DNA of 30,070 nt from Candidatus Endonucleibacter bathymodioli. Lineage in GTDB: Bacteria > Pseudomonadota > Gammaproteobacteria > Pseudomonadales > Endozoicomonadaceae. The DNA is taken from contig JASXSV010000031.1 of the NCBI GenBank assembly GCA_030674915.1, positions 1-30,070 of the forward strand, read 5' to 3'. Every line of letters starts with the position of its first letter. The first letter of the stretch is position 1. Below the pieces are notes generated by a model. It did not search any database, was not told the origin of the DNA, and saw nothing but the letters and a program-made list of their open reading frames with translations. Positions 8,288 to 20,249 of the stretch are shown piece after piece. The translations under genes were made by a program, and so were the position numbers.

Positions 8288-8405
8288 GCTTAGTCCTCAT
8301 TCGGAACAATAGACCCGCGGATTTTAGTCATAAATGCGCCATATTGAAAAAGTTGAGCCAGAGGGTACACTCACGGTTCGACCAAAAACCAATGTGAGAC
8401 CACTT

Positions 8406-8628
8406 ATGAATAAGCGTTATACCCACCTGACTCAAAAAGAAAGATACCAGATTTGGTCAGAGAAAAAAGCAGGAGTTTCAAATGAAATTATCGCCCAAGA
8501 CTTAGGGCGTGATTTGAGTACCGTCAAAAGAGAGTTGGCTAGAAATACAGGGGCTAGAGGTTATCGCCCGAAGCAAACACATAATTTTGCGCAGGAACGT
8601 CATCAACAGAACCCAAAGCGACAATTCA
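8406..8628 (+). pseudogene. IS30-family transposase, N-terminal fragment (- arm copy)
   Basis: This is the counterpart of 1189-1405, starting at ATG 8406 with MNKRYTHLTQKERYQIW and containing the helix-turn-helix and GYRPKQ segments before breaking at the rfbD scrap. Two bases are missing near 8610-8626 relative to the + arm, which marks where the - arm's error-rich part begins. The upstream 8310-8405 stretch is probably the element's terminal region. Confidence 0.85.
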
Positions 8629-8665
8629 GGCTCTAACTCGGCATCATCCACCGCTGTATATTTAG
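8629..8665 (-). pseudogene. rfbD scrap (- arm)
   Basis: This is the inverted counterpart of the scrap at 1152-1188, matching part of rfbD (27398-27434) and joining the IS30 head to the GT61-3 spacer. Too short to function. Confidence 0.7.
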
Positions 8666-8701
8666 ATAAACTCATGGTTTTTTATTTAATAATATCCCAA
8701 G

Positions 8702-10081
8702 CTATAGCGCATCCAACAAATATTCAGGGGCACGTGAAAGTCACTATGCCGCACATGACCAACACCCTCCCTAGGCGAGCCAAGACAAAAGCGCGCTACA
8801 TTTCCAGAGGCCCAAGCCACACCTTGCCAATACCAATAACTAGCACCGATATAATCTATTGCTAAAATTGTTATCTGTACGTTTGGCTTACAAAAAATAA
8901 TATTTGCAAGCGCAGCTCCCGCTGGTGTAACAATATCAGTTGCGGAGCTAAAACAATTTTACCTGATCAACAAAGCTTAAATCATCTGGGTCAATAATTT
9001 GAAAACCCTTTATCTCTGAGCAAGCTTTCAATTTCACTCTGATTGACTAGCTTCCGAATATCTCCTGACCGTCTTATATATATCTTTGTTGGACCGCTAA
9101 GACCCTTTTTCGGGACAACAAAATTTAAAATATTTGATCGCACTTTCGCTATTGCATTGCTACTAAACAAACCTCGACAGTCCTCGTCCAAATTATTTTT
9201 TCGTAGTTCAAAGGGTATATACCCAGTAACAGACACGTAGTACAATTTCTTCACTTTTATTGAGCGCCCTAACGACATATGATAATAGATCGCTCCAAAC
9301 CGATGACTGCATACAACGAACTCATTATATTAGGATGCAGATCACTATTAATGATTATCGGATGTGCTTGTATTTTTTCTTCGGCACAAAACATCGCTAT
9401 TCGGGGAAGAACCTCCGTCATCCAATGTGCATAATTACCAGCGCAGGCATCTACAAACGAGGCCGCCTCAGAGGCAATGTATGGAGACTTGTCATGGGAG
9501 AGCCATTGAATTTTATTTTCTTCCGGGTAAATTATCGCACGCCCCCACAGCTCTTCCGACGTGCTATCGTTTTTTACATCAAACAAATCGTGATAAATTA
9601 CGTTTCTGCCAACTTGAAATAAATTACTACCACCGTTAATTACAGTACTATTAAAGAGTGTTATTGATATAGGGGGGAACACAGCATCATAATGAGACGC
9701 TTGCCGGGTATTATTACCAGAACTTGGAAAGATAAGCGGCGGTGGCGTGTGGATAATCTCCGCATCCAGTAGCTTATGCACTTTATGATTGCACTTTTTA
9801 CAAAAATCATTTGCTCCAATTAACGTCATCACCCTTACGCCATTAGCTCCATGAAAAAACACTGCCCTGAATATCATACCAAGCACTCGCCAACACCTCC
9901 GTAACCACTCTGCCGGGATACGAAATAAAGCATACGGTTTAATATTCTTTCGATAAAACTGCATAGCGCCTTTCGACCATCTTTGATTCGCACCCGCACC
10001 TGCAGATACAACATGAATAATCGACGTGTCCGTGCTATCACCGTCTATAAACGACTTTGGTTTAGGATCAGAATGTAAAAT
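8702..10081 (-). pseudogene. GT61 glycosyltransferase 3, frameshifted - arm copy
   Basis: This is the complete but frameshifted copy of the gene split across the window ends. It shows an extra A near 8951, an extra T near 8997, a missing A near 9278, a missing G near 9361 and an extra T near 9375, all in homopolymers. It is valuable because it shows the uninterrupted sequence across the window seam (9781-9830). The ribosome site and open upstream frame, with no standard start codon, are the same as at 29787-29799. Confidence 0.85.
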
Positions 10082-10161
10082 AAAAACCTCCCCTATGCAA
10101 TATTACCCCAACACGCAGCAAAAACATATTGCATATTTTATAGCTTATTTGTATAGCCCAG

Positions 10162-10907
10162 TCACCCCTCATTTATTTTCCCTTCTAGATAACGGCCTAC
10201 AATTTCTTCAGGAGATCCATCAGCAACTACTTGACCATGATCTAACCAAATAACACGATTGCAAAGAGATAATATTAGCTCATGATTGTGTGACACTAGG
10301 AGCATTATATTCGACTTATCAATCATTCCACGCATTCGCGCCCTAGATTTCTTCACAAAGTACGCATCACCGCCAGCAAAACCTCATCTAATATCAATAT
10401 ATCGGTATGCATTGCTGTGGCTAGAGAGAATGCCAAGCGCATATACATCCCAGTCGAATAATACTTCACAGGAGTATCAATAAACTCCTCAAGCTCGGGC
10501 AAACGCTATAACTTCTGACTCAATAAAAGCTAACTCTTCTTTAGAGTACCCAAGAATTGCACCATTAAAATATATGTTTTCTCTACCCGTAAACTCTGGA
10601 TGGAAGCCAGCTCCTATTTCCAGCAAAGGAGCAATTTTCCCATCAACAGAAATCACTCCCTGCGACGGCTCATAGATTCTGCACAGCGCCTTTAATAAAG
10701 TACTTTTCCCCGCCCCGTTGCGCCCTACGATACCACTCGATCTCCCTCATTTATTTCCAGGGAAACATTATCACCGCACAAAACTCAGAATAACCGCCAA
10801 CCTTTCGAGACTTAAATAGCCCCGAGAACATTTCTTTAACAGAAGGCGACCTATCATGGTAAACACGAAATTGAACAGAGATGTTTTTCAACCTTAATAT
10901 TAGACAT
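10162..10907 (-). pseudogene. wzt, frameshifted - arm copy
   Basis: This is the inverted copy of the ABC transporter ATPase gene at 28972-29718. One-base changes near 10380, 10500, 10735 and 10780 break the frame, leaving only the last 64 codons as one open frame. No independent function is inferred. Confidence 0.85.
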
Positions 10908-10913
10908 TCGCAA

Positions 10914-11726
10914 TCACAACCTAAATACAAGCTTATTTTCTTGCTTCAACAAAACCAACCCACAACCAAAACACTAACCACCGACAAAACGGACGCCAAA
11001 ACAATAACGCCGGTATCAGGAATTTCTCCTCTGTATAGCGGCGCTCTAAACAACTCTATGAAAGGCGCACAGGATTGAGCTCCATGAGAAATGCCACTTT
11101 CCCTTTCAATGATTCCGGTTTGTATAGAACTGGAGTTAAGAAAAATAACGCTTGCAAAGCTATGGACATAACATACTGCAAATCTCGAAAATACACCGTC
11201 GCTACGGAAACCACAAAAGCGACTCCAAGTGAGAATAAAAACAACAACGCATAGGCAATTGTAAAAACGCTATCGCCGAAGTGATTGTTACTCCCAAAAA
11301 TAAAATAATGATAAAAAGCGCCACAAACGCCAGCACACTATCAACAACCAAAGCAAGAACTATGCTCAAAGAAAACACTGATTTAGGCACGTATATTTTC
11401 TTAATCAGTCCTTCATTGCTTATAAATGCCAATCCAGATTGACCCGCAACCGCGTTAAATAAATTCCAAGGAATCATGCCAGTGAACAAGAATATACAAA
11501 ATGTCTTTAAATCAGCCTTAAACAAGGTAGAGAAGACCACTGCCATAATAGTCATCATCACTAATGGATTAACCAGCGTCCACAAATACCCCAGCGAAGT
11601 CCGTCTATACCTTAATATTAATTGCTGCGCAACTAACTGCTTCAAAAGATAACGTCTTTCGTTAAGCTCAGTTATGCACCTCTTTATATTTTCAATTGAA
11701 AAAGGGTCAACCCTTCTATAATCCAT
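10914..11726 (-). pseudogene. wzm, frameshifted - arm copy
   Basis: This is the inverted copy of the ABC-2 permease gene at 28150-28965, three bases shorter overall (813 versus 816) and broken near 11080 and 11260. A Pro-to-Ser substitution is also present (SVFSLS). Confidence 0.85.
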
Positions 11727-11769
11727 CTTTATCTCACAACATGCTTGAATTGAAATTTATGGTTCTCGT

Positions 11770-11797
11770 CCAAAGACCAAAGACCAAAGACCAAAGA
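11770..11797. repeat. Heptamer repeat, - arm copy
   Basis: Four perfect copies of CCAAAGA lie between the copies of rfbD and wzm. The copy number equals that in the + arm (28079-28106). Confidence 0.95.
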
Positions 11798-11800
11798 CAA

Positions 11801-12663
11801 CTAAATGACCCCTAGTAGCTGCTCCCTCCAACTAGGTGAGGCCTCATTAAATACTCGACTGAACCTTGCACAATTCAGTCTGGAATTTTTTGGTCTGGTT
11901 GCCGCCACTGGATACTCGTCACTGGTGATTGGTTTTATAATCGGCGGGTCACTTATTTTGCCAGTCTCCACCCCCATTTTAATGATCTCACCGGCAAACT
12001 CAAACCAACTAACCTCTGGAGCGCCCGAATAGTGATAAATTCCCGACAAGGTTGGATCCTTAAGGATAACAGCTAATGCTTTATAGAGAGCTGCTGATAT
12101 ATCTATCGCTGATGTAGGGCCACCAAACTGGTCATTGATCACGCTCAATTCATCCCTATCTTTAGCAAGTCTCATCATTGTTTTCACAAAATTGGAGCCG
12201 TGCCGACCAAACACCCAGCTAGTTCTAAGAATGAAATAGTGCGCTCCACTCTCTACTAAATATATTTCGCCTTGCCGCTTACTTCGACCATATACATTTA
12301 TTGGAGAGGTACTATCCTCTTCGTTATAATGCTCATGCTTAGCCCCGTCAAAAACATAATCTGTTGATATATGCAGCAGGGGAATTTGCAATTCTTTGGC
12401 TGCTGAAGCCAAGTACTTTACCGCTTCAGATTCACCAAAAATGCCAATTCAGGCTCTAACTCGGCATCATCCACCGCTGTGTAGGCAGCTGCATTGATAA
12501 TAGCTTCAGGCCGAATATTTTCGCAAAAAGACCTCACTGCTCCCGAGTCTGTAATATCCAATACCTCACGATCCGCCTCTATAATTTCATAAGACAAGAG
12601 CCGCCCCATTTCAACAAGCTCACGCCCTACTTGACCATCAGCTCCTGTTATCAGCACTTTCAC
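11801..12663 (-). pseudogene. rfbD, frameshifted - arm copy
   Basis: This is the inverted copy of the dTDP-4-dehydrorhamnose reductase gene at 27212-28075, one base short, with the break near 12435 and a Pro-to-His substitution in GAKHEHYN. It is otherwise the same sequence. Confidence 0.85.
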
Positions 12664-12717
12664 GTACGAATGCCTTTAAGTTGTGGTGCAATCTTATCTT
12701 TCAAACAAAGTTGGCTT

Positions 12718-12758
12718 AACACCAACACCAACACCAACACCAACACCAACACCAACAC
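12718..12758. repeat. Hexamer repeat, - arm copy
   Basis: About 6.8 copies of AACACC, the same number as the + arm repeat at 27117-27157. Confidence 0.95.
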
Positions 12759-12762
12759 GGTG

Positions 12763-12918
12763 TCATGCCTCGCAATAATCCGCAAACTCCTTTTCAAAAG
12801 CCTCTAACTCTGATCCTTGAATAACCCAGCCCAAATCAAGTACACGCCTATAAGCTTCATCTAATTTGCCACGGATATCTACATGTAATCGCTTTAAGTC
12901 AAAAAATGGAACCTTCAC
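12763..12918 (-). pseudogene. DegT head remnant beside fdtA, - arm copy
   Basis: This is the inverted counterpart of 26957-27112, with the same GTG start overlapping the fdtA stop and the same TGA before the hexamer repeat. Agreement of both arms supports a real truncation. Confidence 0.8.
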
Positions 12919-13328
12919 TTACCTCTATCCAAAGCTACCCGCTTAAAATCTCGATAATCCCTAAAATAATCTTTTTCTTCATAGTAATCAGAGGCCAATA
13001 CCATACAAACCGACCCCGATGAAAAATTATCCAGGTCTCGCCACATCATGGGGGGGGTATATAAACCGGCATAGGATCGATTTAAATGGAAAACTTTTTC
13101 CTCATACCCATCATCGAGAGTGACATCAAAACTTCCTGACATTGCAATTATGACCTGTTGCAACTGCTTATGTCCGTGCCCGCCCCTGGAGGCCCCACTC
13201 GGAACATCATAAAGGTAATAGATTCTCTTGAATTCAAAAGGAATATCTCTGCCTGACTCAATAAAAGTCAGGTTTCCACGGCTATCTTGAACTCTTCTCA
13301 AATCAATCAACTGACAATCTTTAATCAT
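12915..13328 (-). CDS. fdtA: FdtA-type 3,4-ketoisomerase, - arm copy
   Basis: This is an intact 137-residue inverted copy of the gene at 26547-26960, with identical translation. It is the only gene in the error-rich part of the - arm without a frameshift. If the arm is a sequencing or assembly duplicate, this is not a second gene. See the + arm entry for function. Confidence 0.85.
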   Translation of the reverse strand: MIKDCQLIDLRRVQDSRGNLTFIESGRDIPFEFKRIYYLYDVPSGASRGGHGHKQLQQVIIAMSGSFDVTLDDGYEEKVFHLNRSYAGLYTPPMMWRDLDNFSSGSVCMVLASDYYEEKDYFRDYRDFKRVALDRGK

Positions 13329-14441
13329 CTAACTCTCCACCCACCTCCATAAACGTGCTGCTTTATCGGAATGAAAAACATAACTGTTTCATAAATACTT
13401 TCCGTATAGTGCCTGAGATAAATTCTATAATCATCCCGGATAGATAATACTTTTTTAGGTATCTCCCAAAATGCTCCAGCCCCATGATATACGCAGATTC
13501 CCAAACGAGGGTGGTATTCATTAATAGTGCCTGCAGCACCATCTATCGCTGAAATCTCAGCGCCCTCAATATCCATTTTAATAAAAGTAACTGAGGACGA
13601 AAGCACATCATCCAACCGGTCGACGTTGATCTCCATAGAACCGACATCAGTAATTCTCGACCTGACACCTCCCATTTCAAACTTTAATGTTTTCTTGGAG
13701 TCTGAAAGACCCAGATCATGAACTTTTATATTTTCATGCTGAGGAAGGCGGCTATTACATACTGAGAAATTTTCTGGGTCTGGCTCAAATACATTGATTG
13801 ACTGGTATTCTGGGCAAATCCTTATAAATTGCAAGCTAGTATAACCATCAAAACCACCAGCATCCACAAAGCTTTCTCCAGCAGGGGCAAGCTGCAGAAA
13901 ATCTTCAAAGTACTGCTCTTTTTCGCGACATGTAAACCCTCTCAATAGCTCTACATCACCTTTTAAGCGAAAGCTTGTCAGTTTTTTGTATATTTCTTTA
14001 GATAATCATCTGCCAACAAGCCATACACCCAAGCATATTCATTCTCATTCGCCTCATATTCACTTTCGAAGCCCTCATTAAAAAATATATCTACCAATGG
14101 CAAACCAGAATATTTACGGAAGAAGAAATAGTCTAGGCAAGAAACCCATACCCCTTAACCTTTCCCAGCGCGGACAGAGGCCTACCACCGGAAGCCACTA
14201 AAACCAGCGCACCCACAGGGGTGTAGATTGATTTTATTACCGGAATACCTTTGTACTCTAAATCTACGCAAAAATCATCTATAATTCCAGCTATATCCAG
14301 CTGACCAATCACACTATCCGCATAAATATTTCTACCACAAATATATCTACGCCCATCCGATTGAATAAACTTCTCACAAAACTCAACTGCCTCTTTAATG
14401 CGCATATCTTCGCCATAGGCCGTCAAAATTATTTCACTCAT
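13325..14441 (-). pseudogene. FkbM methyltransferase, frameshifted - arm copy
   Basis: This is the inverted copy of 25432-26550, two bases short overall. It is broken near 13990 (shortened homopolymer in GTTTTTTGTATA) and near 14140, leaving separate N- and C-terminal frames. Confidence 0.85.
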
Positions 14442-15597
14442 TGTACTTTTATCCACCCGCTATTAGCGCTTGAATCTGATATTGCTTCTAACATATGCAT
14501 ACAGCCCACAGAATCAGAAACACCAAATACATTTTCATGATCCAAAGGCTTTCTATCTTGTAAATATTTCTCCAATGTGTCAGCAATATCACAATAATAG
14601 TTCGCAAATGCTTCAATAAACCCTGCAGGGTGGCCGGCCTTAAATCTCGTATACCTTAACTGGTTAGCTATTTCTATTTCGGGGCTCGCACGATCTAATA
14701 ACATTTTCCGACCATACTCATCACAAAAAGACAAATCTTCAGGATTAGCCTGACACCACTCAGCAGCTCCTCTGTCACCAAACACGCGCACTTTAAGACC
14801 ATTACGATAGCCCAAAAGCAGCTTTTGTATACCAAATATTACATGATAAATTATTGGAGTATTTTGCCATACACATTACACTATCACTACCTGCTCAAAC
14901 CCGCCCGTATGAATTGTTAAGCGAGACCAGCTCAATTGGCTCTTCTCCAGTTAAAAATGAGATGATTGCATGAAGGTGCGCACCAAGATCAAGAGATACC
15001 GTAGATATTTTTTCATCCTGAAGACGCCAACCCTGTGGTGCAGCTACGCCACCACTCTCTAACTGTTTTATAAAACCTTCCTGAGGCATCTCAATCTGTA
15101 CCTGCTGGACCTTACCTACCGCACCCCGATCAATCATATGCCTTAGTTCACGCAACATAGGATAACCAGTATAGTTTATATGTAACCGCTAAATATGCTT
15201 GCTTATCGTTAATAAGCTCTTCAATTTTTCGCGCATCTTCCAGCGAAGAAACCAATGCCTTTTCACAAATTACCGGCATGTCAGCTTCAATACAAGCAGC
15301 CACCTGCTCGACATGACTATTCGTTGGTGTCAAAATGATAACCGCATCTATTTTACTTTTTTCCGCCACCAATAGCTCTTCATGGCTACTATAAACTCTA
15401 CTTAACTCCACCACATACTGCCGAGCAGTTTCCGCATTTTTTTCGATGTCCCGACTAAAACACCCTGCCACAAGCTCAAATCTCCGATCCATCCCAATAG
15501 CAACTCGATGAACCTGCCCCACAGCAGAATCACAGCCGCCCCCCAAAAAGGCCACTTTTAAACTCTTTACCCCTTTGGTCTGCTCATCTGGCATCAT
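14438..15597 (-). pseudogene. Gfo/Idh/MocA oxidoreductase, frameshifted - arm copy
   Basis: This is the inverted copy of 24278-25435, broken into three frames near 14820-14900 and 15170. Changes are one-base insertions or losses in homopolymers, for example an extra T near 15175. Confidence 0.85.
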
Positions 15598-15598
15598 T

Positions 15599-16770
15599 TT
15601 AGCCCTCCACAGGCTTAATAGAAATCAAACTGTCCAAACTGGAGATAATTCCAACATAGCTTCATAACTGCCCACCTCAGAAAAAATAATGGCCAATTTA
15701 TCATAAGGAGCAACACCCAGCTCCTCCCCACTATTTTTAAGGGGAACAACCCAAACATCCTCACCCGGAATGGCATGACTATATGAGAAAAAATTAATGG
15801 GTTCAGCGGATGAAACTGTATGACGGACACAGTTCTTATAGACACCCAGAGGCACCCTACCTGGCAAGTCTTCAGCAATATAAGATCGAACTAATAAATC
15901 TGTATATTGTATTCCTGCTGACATGTCGACAAGATAACCGTATAAATCACCCGGGCATCGCCTCATACACTCAACAATCCAAAACTTATCCTCCTCCACT
16001 ATAAGCTGAGTATGCAAAAGACCATCACTTAACTGTAACAAGCCTACAAGCCGAGACATCGCGGCACTTATATTCCGCTGCACTCCATCAGATAACTTAG
16101 ATGGATGATTAGAACAGTTAACTTGATAAGGGTACACGGTGCAAAACTCATCAACAAAAAATTCAAACGACTATCTTTCCATCTTTTATAAAAGCTGAAT
16201 GGCTATGCAACCCTCCGGAAACAAACTCCTCAATTACAAGACTCTTTGCTCGAGAACTACCAACAGACACATCACAGGCAGTCGCCAAGCCTTCCGCCGA
16301 ATCAACTTTAATTACGCCTCGCCCACTAAAACTATCAACAGGCTTCACTAACAATGGGAATTCAAAACCACCAACAGATAAATTATCGATGTCCGACGTC
16401 TTTAATGCACGCGGAGCTGGTAAATTATACTCACTTGTAAATTCCCGAAAAATCACTTTTATTATGCAATATTAGTGCGGTTTTATAGGAATCATAGCCA
16501 GGGAAGTCAAAGTGACTCGCCACCCAGGCACAAGACATATAAGAATAATCATTACAGCTAGGAACAAGGTAATCAAAGGTTTGTGATTCAACCAGCTCTA
16601 ATAGTTTTTCTCGCTGTGAATAATCGAAGAAAAAAGATTCATCTGCATACTTGTGGCAGGGATCTCCACTAACATTTCCACAAACAGAGACATGAAACCC
16701 TCTCTCTTTGAGTTTGAAAAAAATAGGCACTGCACTAAAACTGCTACTACTAAAGCACTCTCTTTGTCAT
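15599..16770 (-). pseudogene. ATP-grasp ligase, frameshifted - arm copy
   Basis: This is the inverted copy of 23104-24276, broken into several frames near 15640, 16165, 16445 and 16750. The last break is two homopolymer losses close to the start codon. Confidence 0.85.
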
Positions 16771-16836
16771 GAAACCCTTGTTCCTATATGAGTACCCATC
16801 GAGGACGAGCATCAGCCCGACACCCACGCTGAAAAT

Positions 16837-18136
16837 TTACAATCCCGCCTCTAACGATGCCCTCAATCCCTCTATATCTACCGTATAATCAAAATGCATA
16901 TCCTGCCCACCAGCAGTTACTGGCTCTCCTAAAACATAATAAAATTCACAGCCCAGCACGCCAGCCAGATTGGAATAATAATAATAATTCCCATAGTCAT
17001 ACTTGCCGACCAAAGCAAAAACCTTGCAACCTTCAGTCGCAAAAATCATATTTATAAGTGCCGCTCCAATTGGAGCAATAATACACTCCGCCTCCCTGCA
17101 CACGTTAATCTGCTCACTAATTGATAGCTTCGCAGGCTCAATGGTTTCAAATTTATAATCTCTAAGAACCCCATTCACCTGCTCCCGATTAGTAATGCTA
17201 CGCAAATTTCCAGCCTTTCCTCGATCCAGATATACTCTCCGATATGGAACCACGCTTTCCGCCTTAACAACCCTATGCGCCTCATCACGAAGCATCTTCA
17301 TTACCTCTGGCGAAAAGATGTTTATATAATTACAAGCCTCCTGCTTTTTAATTCTATCAGGTCTGTAGGGCTCGTAAGCGGGCGCCGATACATGGACAAC
17401 CTTGGTCAGGATTACTGGAGCCCAAGAATCAACCACTATGATTTTTCGCCGTTTTGTATTAAATAACCTTATACACTCTTCAAAAGACCTGACTGCCGAG
17501 GCATCAATTAACAACGGCCAACCGTCATAACGAGACGAGGCATCAACCATCAATAATTTGGGAAGAAGCTCAGTCATCCAGTGTGCATAATTATTCGCAC
17601 ATTGACCCAACAGACTGATTGCCTCATTACGCTCCAAAGCTGGCTTTGATGTATAAAATCTAATCGCAGAGCCTTCATCAATTATTTTACTACCCCATAT
17701 GTTTCCGCAAGACATGTGTCCTTTTCAGGGTCGAATAATTCAGGTAGCATTACTCCCCCTTGAACAATCAAAAACCCAGTACCACCTATAGCCACGGCAT
17801 CATTCAGGCACATGTACGCAACTCAGGCATTAAAAATCTTATACGCAACTCTGCATTGAAACCGAAGAGAATGCTTATAACTGCTGCGAGGCCATCAATG
17901 ACCACATGCTTCTCAGGAACAAGTATTTCGCACATAGGAAAATACTGCCTACCAAACTGTTCAGGAGTAAAAAAAACGAAATTTCCCTCCCTTCATTTGT
18001 CCAATGGCTATGCACTTTAAACGGTAAAGAAAAACAAGCCCGACGTGTGCGCAATGCCTAACCACCCGAGCAACATAAAATCTGGATAATTTAGCCCGAT
18101 AAAGTCTTAACATACTTGGCAAGAATCATCAATCAT
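16837..18136 (-). pseudogene. GT61 glycosyltransferase 2, frameshifted - arm copy
   Basis: This is the inverted copy of 21736-23037. A missing A near 17690 (four instead of five) shifts the frame upstream of residue 150, and two bases are missing just after the start codon. The downstream 280 residues remain open. Confidence 0.85.
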
Positions 18137-19136
18137 CGACAGCACATCCATCAAGAGCTGTGTTTAAAGCTGCAGCATCAACACTGTAATCTCGGTGAGC
18201 GGGTGCCCTACTCCGCCCACCTGCACCCCTAACACATAAAACAAGTCGTGCTTTAACGCACCCATAAGATTTGAAAAATAGTAATAGTTTTGCTCTTTCA
18301 TAATATGGCGCCAGTGCGATCACTCTGCACCCAGGAGGTGAAAAAATTGTATTAGCCATTGCCGCCCCAACAGGAGAAACAATGTAAACAGCCTCGGAAA
18401 AAGTTTCACCTGATCTATAAAACCAGCTTGCCAGTTTCAATAAACTCAAAACCATGCCTTCTAATCACCTCTTCAACATCGTCAATGTTAGTAATTTGTC
18501 TACCATTGCCAGTGCTGGCAACTGATCTCTGCAGGTAGAGCTTTCTGCGACGTGTAGAGCCTTCTCGCAACACAGTAAGCTTAAGAGACTGTTCTCTTAA
18601 CAAATCTAAAGCGTGACGGGAAAAAGGGAAGAGATTACTTTCAACTAGAGGCAGTTTTCCATCTTTTACAAATTCGCGATATTCTGGCGGAACATACGCT
18701 GGCGGCGAGAGCTCCACTACCGCTTAACATCTACTTGTTCCCATAGATTAACTTTTATTATCGGCCTGCTGTACTTATTAAAAATATCAACTGTCTCAAT
18801 AAAAACAGCCGGAGACCAAGCATCGACTAACAATGGGAATTTCTCTATAACTCTCAACAGTGTCTACCAATAACAATTTTGGTAATGTTTCTGTCAACCA
18901 GTGTGCATAATTTCCAGTACACTGCCCCAGCAAACTCACTCCATTTGGAATCTCTCTGGTAGACTCCGGAAAATGAAATACTACTTCTCCACAATCTGGA
19001 AAAGCAGTCATAAACCCAAATCTCTCAGCTGGCGATACATCTCTAAGGGAGTCGTAAAGGTCAGGATGAAAAGCCACTCCATCCCTTAATATAAAATTTG
19101 TGCCACCTACAACTGCGACAGAATCAAGCTCCATTA
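18129..19136 (-). pseudogene. GT61 glycosyltransferase 1, truncated and frameshifted - arm copy
   Basis: This is the inverted copy of the 3-prime three quarters of 20427-21743. It lacks roughly the first 100 codons because the - arm ends at 19136, and it has one-base losses near 18200, 18290, 18405, 18425 and 18720. The join to loop 2 falls inside the codons for ELMELDS. Confidence 0.85.
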
Positions 19137-19621
19137 TGACTGAAATCCGCGTCATCTTTTAATTGCCACTCATAACCAAATGAAGTATCACTGCATCCGC
19201 AACAGTCTTCTCTTGTTATTTTCACAAAATATTTATTTTTGGGAGTAATAACTGCGTAGGTCTTTTGTGCTTGAGCACTTGTTTTTTTCATTTCTGATAT
19301 TTCATAATTCTGGCCATAAAATAACTGGTTAACGGCATCATCATCTGAGGTGACACATTCAAATTCTTGCATTTCAGGAAGTGATTTAAAGCCAGCTTCC
19401 ATGCTAGTTAAGGTTACGAAGAATAATACAAGAGTAAAGAAAGTTCTTTTCAGTATATTAGCATGACAAAATATATTTAAGGTGTAGGTAGCAGATAACT
19501 GTTGAAGTCTTTGTACACTTATATCGATAAAGTATTTATGGTCGGAGGATGCAGGAAGTATGTTCGATGTGTAATGGATAGCCCTGGTTAATGATGTGCT
19601 TGAATGTGCAAGTTTTTTCAT
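19137..19621 (-). CDS. Unknown protein, 3-prime end cut by fold-back join
   Basis: This frame starts at ATG 19621 with a reasonable ribosome site (AAGGA, about eight bases upstream) and runs about 160 residues to the abnormal join. The final residues of the open frame (to the TGA at 19124) belong to inverted GT61 sequence and are not native. I do not recognise the family. A hydrophobic stretch (TFFTLVLFFVTLTS) lies near residues 61-74, followed by an acidic region and a Cys-rich EDCCGCSD segment. The hydrophobic stretch could be a signal peptide if translation starts later than 19621, making a small exported protein. It points away from the GT61 cluster and probably marks its flank. Confidence 0.5.
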
Positions 19622-19840
19622 TTTCAGGTCCTTATATTTCTTATTACTATTGTCGTTTTTTATTCTTTATCATTCCGACATGGCAGAGTGTTTTTGTTAT
19701 GAGTATACATAGGCAATATTACGCTCTGATAGTTCATTAATAGAGCATTATACCAGTTACCATCGAAGATCTGAGTAGTCGGCAAACGAGTTCAGCCCAT
19801 TATCTTACGAGTAGTAGGTTATTAGGGTGAGTGATAGAGG
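19622..19840. other. Intergenic, no gene seen
   Basis: This AT-rich stretch lies between the unknown gene and the IS30 remnant. It presumably contains the unknown gene's promoter, but I cannot point to a convincing -35/-10 pair, and I see no RNA gene or repeat. Confidence 0.5.
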
Positions 19841-20249
19841 TCAATAGCACCACATATTAAAGGGGCGCTTATCAATATCCATGAGGTCAGGAATGAAGTG
19901 GACTCTATTCTTAGCACCATGGCGCTGCCGATAACGTTTACCTTTGCGAGAGAGAAGGACGCTCCAATGTTTTTTTGATTAGGAGATAAATAGTCTGGTA
20001 ACCAATTGCCCCATAATAAGACGCAAGTTTCATGAACCCTGCATTTTCTCTGGTGTAAAGCCTAAGTCTATCTGGGGCTTCACCCGCCGACGCGCCACAT
20101 CAGCTCTTTTGTGCAACTTGATCGCCGTCTTGCGCCGTTGCAGGCTTTAGCGATAAGCTCCCTCTGCGTCATAAGCCCTAGGGTGACGGCACTTGAGCTC
20201 CAGGGGAATTGTTTTATTGGAGCGGTGCAGATAACCACCAATCCTAAGC
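19841..20249 (-). pseudogene. Decayed IS30-family transposase
   Basis: Read on the - strand in one frame, this stretch gives GGYLHRSNKTIPLELK (the IS30 helix-turn-helix region), PRAYDAEGAYR, an in-frame stop, SLQRRKTAIKLHKR, TPEKMQGS, two further stops, then LLSRKGKRYRQRHGAKNR and IPDLMDIDKRP. The order matches the IS30 transposase head and linker up to the conserved RP before the DDE domain. The catalytic domain is lost. This differs from the IS30 head at 8406, so at least two IS30-type insertions have occurred. It sits upstream of the first GT61 gene. Confidence 0.65.

Larger units (their letters stand above)
6329..19136 (-). repeat. Giant inverted repeat, - arm
   Basis: This 12,808-nt arm is the reverse complement of 20734-30070 joined to 1-3473. 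Genes in 6329 to about 8600 are intact. From about 8610 to 19136 most genes carry several frameshifts, almost all one-base changes in runs of the same base. For example, an extra A follows CT near 8950 and a G is missing near 9361. Only the FdtA copy (12915-13328) survives whole. This pattern looks like uncorrected long-read error rather than biological decay. Confidence 0.95.

Noticed and set aside
6329..19136. A set of frameshifted genes read as a cluster of true pseudogenes or programmed frameshifts
   Set aside because: Every break is a homopolymer indel relative to an intact inverted copy, so sequencing or polishing error explains them better than biology.
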